Assembly: GCA_003427395.1 (NCBI GenBank) | Contig: BFEA01000205.1 | Span: 1,061,010 to 1,095,643, forward strand | From: Chara braunii | Lineage: Eukaryota > Streptophyta > Charophyceae > Charales > Characeae | Length of the DNA: 34,634 nt | Direction: 5' to 3' | Shown: one piece after another, positions 17,640 to 27,759 of the stretch | Layout of the letters: every line of letters starts with the position of its first letter | How positions within the stretch are numbered: position 1 is the stretch's first letter | Program-made: the position numbers and the translations under genes | Notes under the pieces: generated by a model | Told to the model about the DNA's origin: nothing | The model's input: only the letters and a program-made list of their open reading frames with translations | Databases searched by the model: none

Positions 17640-19770
17640 GTTTTATTCAAGGAAGAAATATTCAGGATAATATTTTATTAATTAATGAGTCAATTAAACA
17701 CTCGCGTCAATCTAAGCATAATGCTGCCTTCATTTTTATAGACTTCGAGAAGGCATATGATTATGTGGATTGTTATTTTTTTTAGATAAATGCCTAGACA
17801 AATTTAATTTCGGACCGAACTTCAGGAGATGGATTAAGATCCTACATGAGAACGCTACAACGAGGGTCATAGTCAATGGTAATGTGGCTCCCCCTATATC
17901 ATTGCAGAGATCAGTAAGGCAAGGGGATTCAATCGCCTCATTCCTTTTTGTAATCATTATGGAAGCTCTGGCGGCTAACCTCCGCCAACATAAGGACATA
18001 CGACGCATACAAGTGGCTTCCATACCAGAGGAAGCCATACCGGTTTGCTCTCTTTTCGCTGACGATCTCTCCTTGATGGTTAATGCTTCACAAGAAAATT
18101 TTAAGGCAATTCAACAAATCATGGCGAATTTTGCAAACTTTTGGATATGAGGGTTAATTGGGGGAACAAAACACTTGGCTGGTGGATCCACTATCAAGGA
18201 GGAAGGCCACCAGAGAGGCCAATGATCAAATGACTCCCTCTTGAAATTCCAATTAGGGTCCTAGGGATTTTCCTTTCAGCGCTAGGCAAACCTGCTTCCA
18301 ATAATGCCACGATCATACAACGGGCACATTCAAAACTAGAATTATGAAAGGACAAACACACTTCATTACTCAAAAGAACACTAGCTATTAACAATGTGGT
18401 TCTGGCCTCAATTTGGTATAAATCTGCAATCTGGGCTCTGGATAAAGTCACTATAAAAGTATTACAAAGATAGTTAGCAGTCTTCCTTTGGCGTCGGAAT
18501 CATGAATGTGGAAATGTCATTAGTAGGGTGACATGGTTAACTATTATCCAACCTAAATCTAAAGGGAGCCTAGGTGTTATTGATCCCAACACCCAAGCGA
18601 TGACCTTGTCCATACAATGGCTTAAGCGCCTGTTATTCAATCCCCAGGCCCCTTGGAGCATGATGGCTTGTGAACAAATTAGAAGACTAGCCCTCCCCAC
18701 CTCTGAATTAGTTGACCCCCTCATGTGGCTGAAAAACAGATTCTGGTCACTCCCGAGGGGCACTTCAACTGCTCCCCAAAATCCGGCACCCTCAGATCGT
18801 CAAGACGCTAAGGCGGACCTAACTAAAGATCCGTTTTGGATTGATCTGCTGAAGACATGGAGGAAACTGCCACTCCCAGATAAGACGGCACATAGAAGAT
18901 GGGAAGAGGTTTCCCAACAACCACTATTCAACAGCACACTCATCAGAGAGTCCCAAGGCTATACCCTAAACTGTTCTGATTCACCTTGGAAAAGGTGGAT
19001 AAAAAAAAGAATTACACGCATTAGGGACATCTGGAATACCGAGGGCAGAGACCAGATTGATGAGTCGATCCTTCATGAAAGACTAAGGGGAAAAGGTGGA
19101 TAAAAAGAGGAATTACACGCATTAGGGACATCCGGAATACCGAGGGCGGAGACTGGATTGATGAGTCGATCCTTCATGAAAGACTAAGATACTGCCACAA
19201 TCAGAAAGAAGCCCTGAAACAAATAATTGATATAGTCCCACTGGAATGGGTCAAAATCCTGAGAAAAGGGCCCACGCTAATTCCAAGTGATTGGGTGTCC
19301 TTATCAGACCAACCAGGATTAGTGGGAAAGGTGGAAGAAGTCCGAACTACAGGAGACATTTGGTTGTCCTTATTTGACCTGGGAGAGGATGATTACCTGA
19401 GAACAAGACCACAACAGCAAACAGGAGGGTTCAAAAAATATAGTCTATATAGGATCAGGGTCCTAACAATCCAAGAAAAATGGCTGGCTTATAAACCAAA
19501 CACTCCCATTTCCCACCTTCCCCTAGATCCGACTTGTTGGTCTTGGTCATCTTCGGCTGCCAAAGGATGCTCTCACACAAGAATGCTTCATACACTGTCA
19601 GTCAAGTTCACTTACAGGATGCTTCGGCCCAAGGTTAATATAAAGGACATAATAGAAGACCGATGGATGGGGCACCTAAATATAAGCAAAGAAGAGTTGC
19701 GACCAGTAAAGTGGTTCCATACCATTAAAGATAGACCGGCTAAAATGACATCACTATAGTGGCAAATTCC
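17640..19770 (+). pseudogene. LINE-2, 5'-truncated reverse transcriptase
   Basis: This begins inside the RT domain with FIQGRNIQDNILLINESI and FIFIDFEKAYDYVD. A stop and frame change near 17783 is followed by NFRRWIKILHENATTRVIVN, SVRQGDSIASFLFVIIMEAL and VCSLFADDLSLMV (the FADD catalytic box). The post-RT region continues through several frames (18180-18480, 18528-19103, 19190-19759) with typical GVIDPNTQAM and LAVFLWRR segments. It ends with WFHTIKDRPAKMTSL, a TAG (19757-19759) and WQIP in the same frame, at which point a tRNA-like SINE begins. The zf-RVT knuckle is absent. It is related to, but clearly distinct from, LINE-1 just upstream. Confidence 0.8.
18990..19188 (+). repeat. 101-bp tandem duplication inside LINE-2
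   Basis: AAAAGGTGGATAAAAA... starts at 18990 and again at 19091. The two 101-bp units, ending GAAAGACTAAG at 19087 and 19188, differ at only a handful of positions. Because 101 is not a multiple of three, the duplication shifts the LINE reading frame and ends the frame at 19103. Confidence 0.9.
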
Positions 19771-20030
19771 AGGCAGTGGTCACACACACGCATGGGAAGC
19801 AGCTTCCCAGGTTCAAACCTTGGCAACGGCCTGGTTCCATGGGCCGAACAGACAAATAGCCAAATAGCCCTGGCTATAGGCCAGGGTAGATAGAGGCCCC
19901 TTGCAAGGAGTAGCCTGCAGCAGGCCGACTTGTAGTAGTAGTAATAGTTCTGGTAAGAGTAATAGTGTTAGTAGTAGTAGTAGTACTAGTAGTAGTAGCA
20001 GTAGTACCGTTAATGGTAGTAGCAGCGAGT
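19771..20030 (+). mobile_element. tRNA-derived SINE with (GTA)n tail
   Basis: AGGCAGTGGTCAC resembles an A box. A 7-bp hairpin, TGGGAAG-cag-CTTCCCA (19793-19809), sits at an anticodon-arm-like position. CAGGTTCAAACCTTGG (19808-19823) is a good B box with T-arm pairing. A body of about 110 bp follows (GGCCTGG..., TAGGCCAGGGTAGATAGAGG, CTGCAGCAGGCC). From about 19931 it becomes a (GTA)n/(TAG)n-rich tail. Pol III-type boxes, a short body and a simple-repeat 3' tail define a SINE. It interrupts LINE-2 immediately after an in-frame WQIP. Whether LINE-2 resumes beyond the tail is not seen. Confidence 0.65.
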
Positions 20031-20126
20031 AATGAGAGACAAAAAAAGTGCCAAGTGGCAACAATGACAAACACGAAGACAGAGGAGGAAAAGGTGCTAG
20101 GAGGGAAGGAGTGTGATGGGTTAAAG

Positions 20127-20130
<4 letters not shown>

Positions 20131-20213
<83 letters not shown>
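20131..20213 (+). repeat. (CT)n microsatellite, 83 bp
   Basis: Uninterrupted CT dinucleotides. Overlapping ORFs encode Leu-Ser or Arg-Glu runs and are artefacts. Confidence 0.95.
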
Positions 20214-20215
<2 letters not shown>

Positions 20216-20282
20216 GAGGAGGAGAGGCGGAGAACGATGCTGGGAGGAGGAGGGAGAAAGGAAGAGGGGGGGCATATCATGA

Positions 20283-20389
20283 TAGAGAACTACCTGGTAA
20301 ACCTAGGCAGAGGGAGAGAAGAGGACAACAAACAAGGGGTTGTGACAAAGTATATATATATATATATCGTCACAAAGAGAACTGCCCGG

Positions 20390-20420
<31 letters not shown>
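20283..20420 (+). repeat. Family P, copy 3, with (TA)n
   Basis: TGGTAAACCTAGGCAGAGGG, GAGAAGAGGACAACAAACAA and GGGGTTGTGACAAAG match the 340-530 copy closely. They are followed by (TA)n, TCGTCACAAAGAGAACTGCC and CGG(TA)n. The GAACTGCCCGGT word here lies between two (TA)n tracts. Confidence 0.65.
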
Positions 20421-20421
<1 letters not shown>

Positions 20422-20844
20422 ATATATCTACCCATCCACCTATCTACCATACGGATAATCTCAGGCCTCCTCTATCTGTCAGGCTACAAAAGTTTTCCAT
20501 AGCCAAACGGTGTCACGACTTACCGACTCACCAACGTGCGTAAGGTTCCTGAACTGCTGCCTGGAGAACGCAGAGCCAACTAGTTCGACCACCCAACCCA
20601 CCCCCCACCAAACCGCAGCTCGATCAACTACTCGAACATTGCAATGGACCGAATTGCATCCACATCCTGCCCGTGTTAGTCCATACCCCAGAAACAGTCG
20701 TGTTAGTCGCCATGGCCCACGTACGTGCATTTACTTCCGTACTCTTAGACCAGACGGGTGAAAGATCGACGCGAGTAGTCCTTGTCAGGCCCACTTAGGG
20801 GGCTTCCTGTCCGGATTTGCCTCGACCCCCTAAAGTTGTGGCTA
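20421..20844. other. No supportable feature
   Basis: Mixed-composition sequence. Two overlapping ORFs of 83 codons lie on opposite strands and resemble nothing recognised. A short GTGTTAGTC(C/G) direct repeat lies near 20670 and 20699. Confidence 0.45.
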
Positions 20845-21360
20845 ATACTAAGGGTTGTGCTCCACCGCTGGTTTTTCAAGGAATCCCGTAAGAATTTGCG
20901 GGGGTCCACCTACCGGTCCTTCCGGGACTCATACGGGAAAAGTGTCATGCTGCACGGGCAATTCCTGCTCTCCATTTCCACCAAGGCCAGAATTGTGGCC
21001 TGATGCATTGAACTGTCTTCAAGGGAATTCTAGGTAAAGGACACCATCGCACGTAATCTCAAGTTAAAAACCCCAAAATCAGTGCCAGATCACGGAGCAC
21101 AAAGGAGAACTTGGGCTTTCAGTGAATGCAGGGGAGTCTTCAGTGAATGTAGGCTAAGGTCTGGACCCCACAAGCGTGCGGAAATGGCGCCGAGGGTTTT
21201 TTTAAGACCTCATAGGCCGTACGGAGTGGCCTGGAAAACTTTGGGAGGACGTTTCCACGTAGCTTCATGATGGGAAATTCCTCTGTGACACTCCAATTTT
21301 TGAAATACTGTGCCAAAAGAACATGGTAGCCCCCAGGCTCCCCTCTTGATCCAGCCATCC
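20845..21360 (+). repeat. Dispersed repeat Q, copy 2, and flanking unassigned sequence
   Basis: AATACTAAGGGTTGTGCTCC then ACCGCTGGTTTTTCAAGGAA is homologous to 8238-8305. The rest to 21360 contains a direct repeat, TTCAGTGAATG(C/T)AGG, near 21118 and 21138, and no gene that can be supported. Confidence 0.5.
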
Positions 21361-21369
21361 CATGGTAAC

Positions 21370-21510
21370 CTTTTTTTTTTTTTTTTTTTTTTTTTTAAAC
21401 CTTCAGGGTTAGTGATGCTGATAAGAGCAGACACCACTAACACCTGGGGAGCGTCTCCGTTCCATTGGTAGGGAGCTGCACCGGGTTCAGTGTCCCTTGA
21501 CATCTTAACA
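21370..21510 (-). mobile_element. Retroposon 3' end with hairpin and poly(A), copy 2 (probable LINE 3' UTR)
   Basis: Read on the minus strand: GGGACACTGAACCCGGTGCA, GGAGACGCTCCCC, then the stem GTTAGTGGTG...CATCACTAAC (21441-21432 and 21417-21408, one G-U wobble) and poly(A) (T-run 21371-21396). It is homologous to plus-strand 2759-2916. The stem differs between copies in a way that keeps pairing (T-A in one, C-G in the other). It lies downstream of the LINE coding fragment on the same strand and may be its 3' UTR. Confidence 0.6.
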
Positions 21511-22470
21511 CTTAAAAGACAACGTACTACTCGTGTTGGGAAACGGACCCAGCGTCCCTTCTGTTCATAAGACCTTGAGTATCAGGATAGAAAGAGATTG
21601 ACTTTTGTGCCTTTTCACCCTGAACGGGCGTTGTATATGCGTGGCCACCTAACACTTGCAGCCTACTTGATTGAGAGGTAAACCTGATAGCCTGCCTGTC
21701 AAGGAGAATACTGGCATGAACATTAGTATTTATTCTGAGTCAGGCGTATACCATGATCTGGGAACCAAGGCCAGACCTGCAGGAGGAAAAAGATTTGGAA
21801 ACTCTGGTAGTGGTCTCATTGGAAAGATGGGGTCAATGTTACTCCAATCATTGAAGATTAAACGATAATTCCTTGGAAACCCATCCTGATCGCTGCCTTG
21901 TATTTCTTCCCATTTCACTTGCCCCAACTTTCCTCCTTGGTCCCCTACAAGCCAGTTTTGATTGAATGTTTGGATGTGATGCTTAATATCCTTTACTGAA
22001 TTCAGAAATTTGAGTTTCTCCTTTAGGGACTCCCATCTGGTAGTAATTTCTACTTGGATTTGATGTTTGATGGTTTCTGTAAATTTTGGATCATCTAGAC
22101 GAACACTTTTCATCTCGTAAGTACATCTACGAGTCCATAATGCCCAGATGACTGCTCTTCTTCCAATTGTGAATAGATTGGATGTGAAGTTATCCACTTG
22201 AATTGGGTTTCAGGACTCGAGGAGAAGCGCTTTCTAGTTCCATGGCCAGGGGAGGGATGTTCCTGCATGATTCCAAATCCTGTCCCACTAGTGCCATGGT
22301 CATATAGATCATGGACATCGCAGAAAAATATGTTCTATAGTTTTCGGAATTAGTTTAGATGGGAATGCTGATTTGCAGAACTTACACCAGGGCAGGGCTA
22401 TTCCTCTTTGTTCAAGTGAGGTTCTGTCAATAATACAGTCATTTGTGGGTAAGCGCTAGTTGTGTGGCAC
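21511..22470 (-). pseudogene. LINE-3 fragment: zf-RVT knuckle and C-terminus
   Basis: The minus strand from about 22470 encodes RLPTNDCIIDRTSLEQRGIA followed by LPWCKFCKSAF and TIEHIFLRCP. This is the C-x2-C...H-x4-C zf-RVT domain found at the end of plant LINE ORF2. After four in-frame stops the same frame continues (WDRIWNHAG), then VDNFTSNLFTIGRRAVIWAL with WTRRCTYEMKSV, the usual post-knuckle segment. It stays open to about 21730. A duplicated GGGACGCTGGGTCCG-type motif (21557-21540) precedes the retroposon tail. The fragment is 5'-truncated, with its start near the 5' LTR of the Gypsy element. Confidence 0.75.
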
Positions 22471-22602
22471 GTTGCTGTTGAAGTGTCACGCCGGCTATTT
22501 ACCCCCCCCTCCTATCAATTGGCAAGCAGCGAGGAGCACGACATCAGCGGATGGATTACTATTTATCCCCCCTCTTCCCCCGGTGGCTGTTGCTGGCTGC
22601 AC
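22471..22602. other. Junction between LINE-3 and the LTR element
   Basis: A C-rich spacer with a direct repeat (GCTATTTACCCCCC near 22491 and ACTATTTATCCCCC near 22557). The last bases before the LTR are TGCAC; the matching target duplication would lie beyond the window end. Confidence 0.4.
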
Positions 22603-23177
22603 TGTGATAAGCTCAGATCCGTACTGCGCGGCTTGCCGTATCCCTGAGGAAAAATCCCACGGAAGCCCCGAAGTACGGACGCGGATAGAAAGGGGTTTTT
22701 CTTTCTTTTTGCTTTTGTTTTCTTTTTGAAACGGTTTTTTTATTTTGTTTGGTTAATAAATCCCGCGGGCGAATAGAGGCCGCGGTATGAAAACCAAGAA
22801 ACGGGTGCGGTTGGGACTTTTTGAATTTTTGCGCGTGCACCCAAACTCCGATTTCTGCGCGCGTCTCGCATCCCCGTTTCTTGCTTTGCATCCTCGCGCC
22901 ATCTTCCCTTCTTGCCGCGCGCATTTTCCCCATGCAGGACTCTTCGTCTTCCCCTATGCCCAGCTTGATCCTTACCCCCTCTTCCTCCGCGAAGTGATTG
23001 GCTGCGTAGTTGGGATGCTCGGATCAATGTGGAAAGCGGGAAACCGCGCACCACTTGGACGAACACCCCAATCATGTAGCCATGCAATCCCGCGGGTCGA
23101 ACCCTCTCTCTTCTGTCCTGCTCATCTACACCCTGCGCTGCCCGCACCTCGCGTTGTTAACCTGCCGCCTCCCGCGC

Positions 23178-23184
23178 TATAAAT
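23178..23184 (+). promoter_or_regulatory. Putative LTR TATA box
   Basis: TATAAAT flanked by inverted GCGC/GCGC words. The same box is at 34023-34029 in the 3' LTR. It is followed about 25-30 bases on by a C/T-rich CCTCTCCTCTCCCTCTC stretch suitable for a Pol II start. This is inference from position and conservation only. Confidence 0.5.
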
Positions 23185-23736
23185 TTGCGCAACCCTCTCC
23201 TCTCCCTCTCTTTGATCTCGGCTGCAATGCTGCGCGAGCTATGCACGAGAGTCCGCGGCGCCGAACAGGCTGGACAAGCCCAAGGACGGGCGGAGTGACG
23301 ACGTGGGGTGGGCCCCGCGGTAGTCTCGGGGCTAAGCAGTCGGAGGGACTGAGCAGTGGTGGAGATTGGACGCCGGCCGCGCCAGGGCCTTGTGGCTATG
23401 GTGGTCGGTGGTCTTGGGAAGTTTTGAAGGTTGCGCCTGGGGGCCGCAGCTAATTGAAATTTTTGTGTACAGGAAGGACTCGCTTTTATCCCCATTGCTG
23501 CTTTGTCCATGCATGTCGTGTGTGTGAAGCCCCGAGTAATGGGAGCTGGTTGTGCGAACGAGTGATGTCGAAGGTTCATGGATGATTAGATGTTCTGTCA
23601 AGAGTTGTTGATTGCATGCGGGGATGGGGAAGCTGAACTGGGGGACCGTCTGCTTAGGAGTATGAGTGTGTTGATCCGTTTGTTCCCCTCCCCTCTGCGG
23701 CCTTTTCTGTGCTCTCGCGCGGTCTCGGTGCAACTC

Positions 23737-23785
<49 letters not shown>

Positions 23786-24040
23786 NNNNNNNNNNNNNNN
23801 NNNNNNNNNNNNNNNNNNNNNNNNNNNNNNNNNNNNNNNNNNNNNNNNNNNNNNNNNNNNNNNNNNNNNNNNNNNNNNNNNNNNNNNNNNNNNNNNNNNN
23901 NNNNNNNNNNNNNNNNNNNNNNNNNNNNNNNNNNNNNNNNNNNNNNNNNNNNNNNNNNNNNNNNNNNNNNNNNNNNNNNNNNNNNNNNNNNNNNNNNNNN
24001 NNNNNNNNNNNNNNNNNNNNNNNNNNNNNNNNNNNNNNNN
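23786..24040. other. Assembly gap (255 N)
   Basis: A run of N directly after a (CT)n microsatellite in the 5' LTR. The true size is unknown. ORFs drawn across it are not real. Confidence 0.99.
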
Positions 24041-25112
24041 TTCTCGCCCCCGTACCGGTGACGTCAACCGCTTGCGTCCGTGCGGACGGTCGACACCCCC
24101 ACGAGGGGAGAGAGCTTAGACTTTGTCATCTTCCCTCACCCACCTTAAAGAGAGAGGAGTTGCGACGAATGTTGTATGGATTCGGTGTTGGTTCGGATGA
24201 CCGGGAACGTGGGACCTTGCCCGTGTTCATCACGTACCTCCGATCGTCTCATCTCGCTACCGACCTTCCCCATCGCTGATGACGACAGCGTCTATTGCGA
24301 TGCGGACGTACGGCGCGCGCTGAGGCGGACGGAGCAAGTGTGTTGGCAGGACCCGCCTCGAGCTTGTGAGATAAGGGGGAACGGGTTTGTTTTGATTGAT
24401 CGTTTTGATTCCCCGACTTTAATATTGTCTTATACGGGTTTGACGGTGTTGCCCTGGTCGGCCGCTCACGCGACGTGGCAGCCGCAGTTTGATTGTCACT
24501 GGTGTCGCCAGGGGGCTCATGTTCTTGGCGACGGCTGGTCCTGGGTTACGAGGGAGCGACACGTTTCCCCGAGCTTTCCTGTAGTGTGGGGGCGCTACCC
24601 CCGCAATTTCGAATTCAGATGCCGGCGAGTCCTCCCGCCGCTTTACCCTCCCGGAAACTTTCGCGCGGACTCTGTGAGTCCAACGCAGAGGCTTGAAGGC
24701 CTCGAACCACCCACCTCCGCAGCAAAGACCCGAGGGTTCGGCCACTTTGTGAGGCCTATGATGAGGCCAGAAGGCTTCGAACCCGCCACCTATCCCCCAA
24801 ACCCCTGACGGTCGAAGTTTTGTCCTCCGCCGTCATGGCCCTCTCCCCTCAATGCCTTTTTTCGTCCCGATGCATGAAGGCAGTTCGTTTTTGCGGAAAC
24901 CTTTTTTTTTTTGAGTTTATCGTTTCGGAGTGATCTGACCCCCACGGGACTCCGCGACGACAGTTCGACTCCGGGGAAAACCCCTGGCACGAAACGAGGG
25001 CCTCCTGTTCCGTCCGGGAAACTCAACCCTTACGGCCAAAAATCCTCGGCCATGCCCCTCCTAGAACTCTGATCGGTGACCCCGTACGGGAAGCCGCGAG
25101 GGGGCATGAGGT

Positions 25113-25124
25113 TGGTATCAGAGC
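25113..25124 (+). other. Primer-binding site (initiator tRNA-Met)
   Basis: TGGTATCAGAGC is the standard 12-base complement of the 3' end of plant initiator tRNA-Met, used by many plant LTR retrotransposons to prime minus-strand DNA. It sits six bases after the proposed CA end of the 5' LTR and about 195 bases before the gag ATG. Confidence 0.9.
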
Positions 25125-25307
25125 TGATTCGTTTCGGCTCCGAGGTTTTCCTAGGATGATTACCCTGTTTTAAAGTTTCTCCTTTTTCTTTTTGATCTTT
25201 TCATTAGATTTTTCACATTTTTTAGTAGGCTGGCTCCCCGTCGACGGAGGCCCGCGAATAGCAATCAGAACCAAGCGAGAGGTCGGGCTCGAAACCCGCC
25301 TCCCACG

Positions 25308-26890
25308 ATGGTGGAACCCGGAATCGGGGGTGAAAACGATGGCAACAACCACACGGGGATGGCTAATCATCCCCTGTACTTTGTACCTCCTCCCTCCGAA
25401 GTTCCCATTTTTTATGAAGATGACACCGATCCTCGCACCTGGCTAGCTGCCTTGAAAGCCCAGGGCTGGTCGGACCAGTTGCTCCGAGAACGAATTCCCG
25501 GAAGGTTAGCCGGAACCACTTTTGAGTGGTACGGACAAAACCCCTTCACTAATTGGGCAGCCTTCAAGAGGAAATTTCTCGATAGATTTGATCACATCGC
25601 ACCAGGTCAATGCCTCCGTTTAATAAAGGAATACACATAGCAGCCTCGGGAGACCTTGGCTAGATATGCTGAACGTTTTACTTACCTAGCCGAATGCTCC
25701 GGGGTGGATGAGAAATGGTACGGACTGATTTCGTCAGAGGACTGTCAGATTCTCGTCTGCGGAAAAAGATCCGCAAGAAATGCAACCCTATAGAACATAC
25801 CCTGACGGAGCTAATTCAGTACGCAATTAAGTATGGGAAAGAAAATTACGATGTGGGCCTGGACTCAGAATCCGACGAAGATGTCCCTTCGGGTATTCGA
25901 CGCAATAGCTACTCCGCTACGGCACAAATGTTCGAAGATCGCTTCGGGTTGGGTCCGGTAAAAAAAGGCTCGGATCGGAAAGCTTCTTCCTCTGCTTCGG
26001 CCTCCCGTCGCTCTTGTCAAACGCAAGGAGGCCGGGGTGAGGAAGAAGTATCCATGAAAGAAGTCGCGACCCAACTAGTTACGGTAGTAGCCCCGTTGAC
26101 GGAGTTTGTTCAAGGTCTACAACGGCAATGCATAGCCACCGCACAACGACAACAGGCGGCTATGGCTGCCGGAGCCCCTATGATAAGACCGGCCGTGGCC
26201 GGGGATGTCCCACCCCTACGCTGTTATAATTGTAATCAGCCAGGCCACCTTGCGAAAGATTGTCCGAAACCCCGAACTCAGGGCAGGCCCACCGGACCAT
26301 CCCAAATCCCGCTGGCTGCTCCCACCGCTGCAGGACAGGGGAGGGTAGCCACGGTAATGGACACAGGAACGACGGAGATGGTGACCCCGGCGGCCACTGA
26401 GATAGGACCCGATGAGTATATGGCGGCAGCGATGTTCGAACCGGGGACCATCGGAGTGATACGTCACGTCCAACGGATTACCGAGGAAAGCGACCTCGGG
26501 CCGTGGCGACCAGGATTCGAGGATCTTGCGGTACCTGGTCCTGAATACAAGGATGGCCATATCGACGTATTGGATGCCTTGAAGGCTCTGGATCTTCGGA
26601 TCCCCGTCCCTATTCCATATCTGCTAACCATTTCCGAAGCGGCTAACGAAAAGTTGATCGAACGGTGCCTCAAAAACAGACGCCGATTCGAGGAAAGTCG
26701 AAAGGGCAAAAAGCCGGTCCTACGGGACCCACCCATTAACGAGGAGTCACAGCCCTCGACCTCAGAGGTGCACGAAGCCAACCAGATAGGGATGATCCAG
26801 ACCGTAGATTCCGCCTCGGAAAAACCCGAGGTATTCCTCCGGGCCTATCCTATAGCCTGGAAAAGCGTAGAGTGTGACTGTGAGGTCTGG
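25308..26890 (+). pseudogene. gag: gag (capsid and CCHC nucleocapsid)
   Basis: An ATG at 25308 opens a capsid-type domain: PIFYEDDTDPRTWLAALKAQ, TTFEWYGQNPFTNWAAFKRK, FLDRFDH. It meets a TAG at 25638-25640 and continues in frame with RETLARYAERFTYLAECSGV. A frameshift near 25715 moves into the frame of FVRGLSDSRLRKKIRKK, the usual retrotransposon gag end. The zinc knuckle CYNCNQPGHLAKDC (26222-26263) is a perfect C-x2-C-x4-H-x4-C. A 200-residue linker follows, with DVLDALKALDLRIPVPIPYL, before protease in the same frame. One stop and one frameshift disable it. Confidence 0.85.
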
Positions 26891-27752
26891 GGAAACCCCT
26901 CGGCCACCATCCTAGACTCGGGATCATCGACGGTCACCATTTCTTGGAGATTGACGAAACAGTTGGGAAGGGAAAGGACAGGTTCAGCCCCTCCGGCCGG
27001 ATGAACTGTATATATCCGCTACGGAAGATAGTATTCATTGTAAAGGGTGAATAACGAACGTGCCTATACGGGTGGGGCGGGTGCATTGTTTGTGTGACGT
27101 GATCGTGCTGGATGTACAAGCGTATGATGTTGTGCTAGGCATTCCGTGGCAGGCGGCGGTCGGAGCGTGAATGCACTTTGACAGTTGTAAGGTGGTGCTT
27201 ACATCGGCCCACCCCAAACCCCAAACGATACTAATGAGACTGGCGGTGCGCATGCGCACCCAGCCGGCGCCTCGCCTCACCACGAAAGCCCATCAAATCA
27301 ACATGATCCGACGTCTGTCACCAAACGAAAATGAGCCCTCGACGGAAACTGACAAGACTGATGTACCCGACCAATATCCGATCCGAGTTCAGGATCGGTG
27401 GCGCCATTCTTGGTGGCGAGAACCACTGGAAATAGTTCGGAGCGAGTCCACTTGGTCGCACGCGTTCTCCTCCGTGGTGCAGGGGGAACCCCTGGTGAGG
27501 GTGTCCCGAATCGCTGACCTTTCGGAACCCCCTGCGTCCTTGTATCTCAGGACGGACCTCCTACCTGAAAGATTTACCGAGTTGAGGGGGCTGTGCGATT
27601 TATCTTTACGACCTCCACGGCCCCTACTCACGAATGAAAAATCCGCGATACTCCTGAAAGAGGGGGTGTTGTTTCAACCCCGAACGAGGGAGTATCAGTG
27701 GGGACCGAGGGAACTGGCGCAGGGGTTCGGCCGAACCCGAACTGGACAGTGA
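26887..27752 (+). pseudogene. Retropepsin-like protease and PR-RT linker
   Basis: ATILDSGSSTVTIS contains the catalytic aspartate (DSG, codon at 26915), in the gag frame, which stops at 27002. A second frame carries VHCLCDVIVLDVQAYDVVLG then IPWQ, the conserved YDVILGMDW-type flap/C-terminal motif, with TGA codons near 27048 and 27168. After the second stop the frame stays open to 27752 as a linker without a recognised domain. The protease would mature the gag-pol polyprotein; frame loss between its two halves makes this copy inactive. Confidence 0.75.
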
Positions 27753-27759
27753 CAGTGAC

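Larger units (their letters stand above)
22603..25106 (+). repeat. 5' LTR (about 2.5 kb, with N gap)
   Basis: The left edge, TGTGATAAGCTCAGATCC, is where similarity to the copy at 33448 begins, and starts with TG. The proposed right edge is the CA at 25105-25106, six bases before the primer-binding site; the missing end of the 3' LTR prevents confirmation. A TATAAAT box (23178-23184) lies within GCGC-TATAAATTT-GCGC and is conserved in the 3' LTR. A (CT)n tract (about 23741-23785) runs into the gap. A 131-codon plus-strand ORF (22787-23182) is preserved in both LTRs, probably because the duplicates are young rather than because it codes. Two antisense T-arm-like words lie near 24700 and 24780. 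Confidence 0.75.

Noticed and set aside
19813-20280. Minus-strand ORFs of 133-155 codons with Arg-Glu runs
   Set aside because: Created by the (CT)n microsatellite and the (GTA)n tail of the SINE.
22787-23182. 131-codon ORF in the 5' LTR, equally open in the 3' LTR (33632-34027)
   Set aside because: The two LTRs are recent duplicates at about 96% identity and overlap other open frames on both strands. Conservation of openness is expected without coding, and no domain is recognised.
24176-24808. 210-codon ORF with EGLEPPTSA and EGFEPAT peptides
   Set aside because: Those peptides are the typical false translation of antisense tRNA T-arm-like DNA. The ORF lies within the LTR or leader and has no domain.
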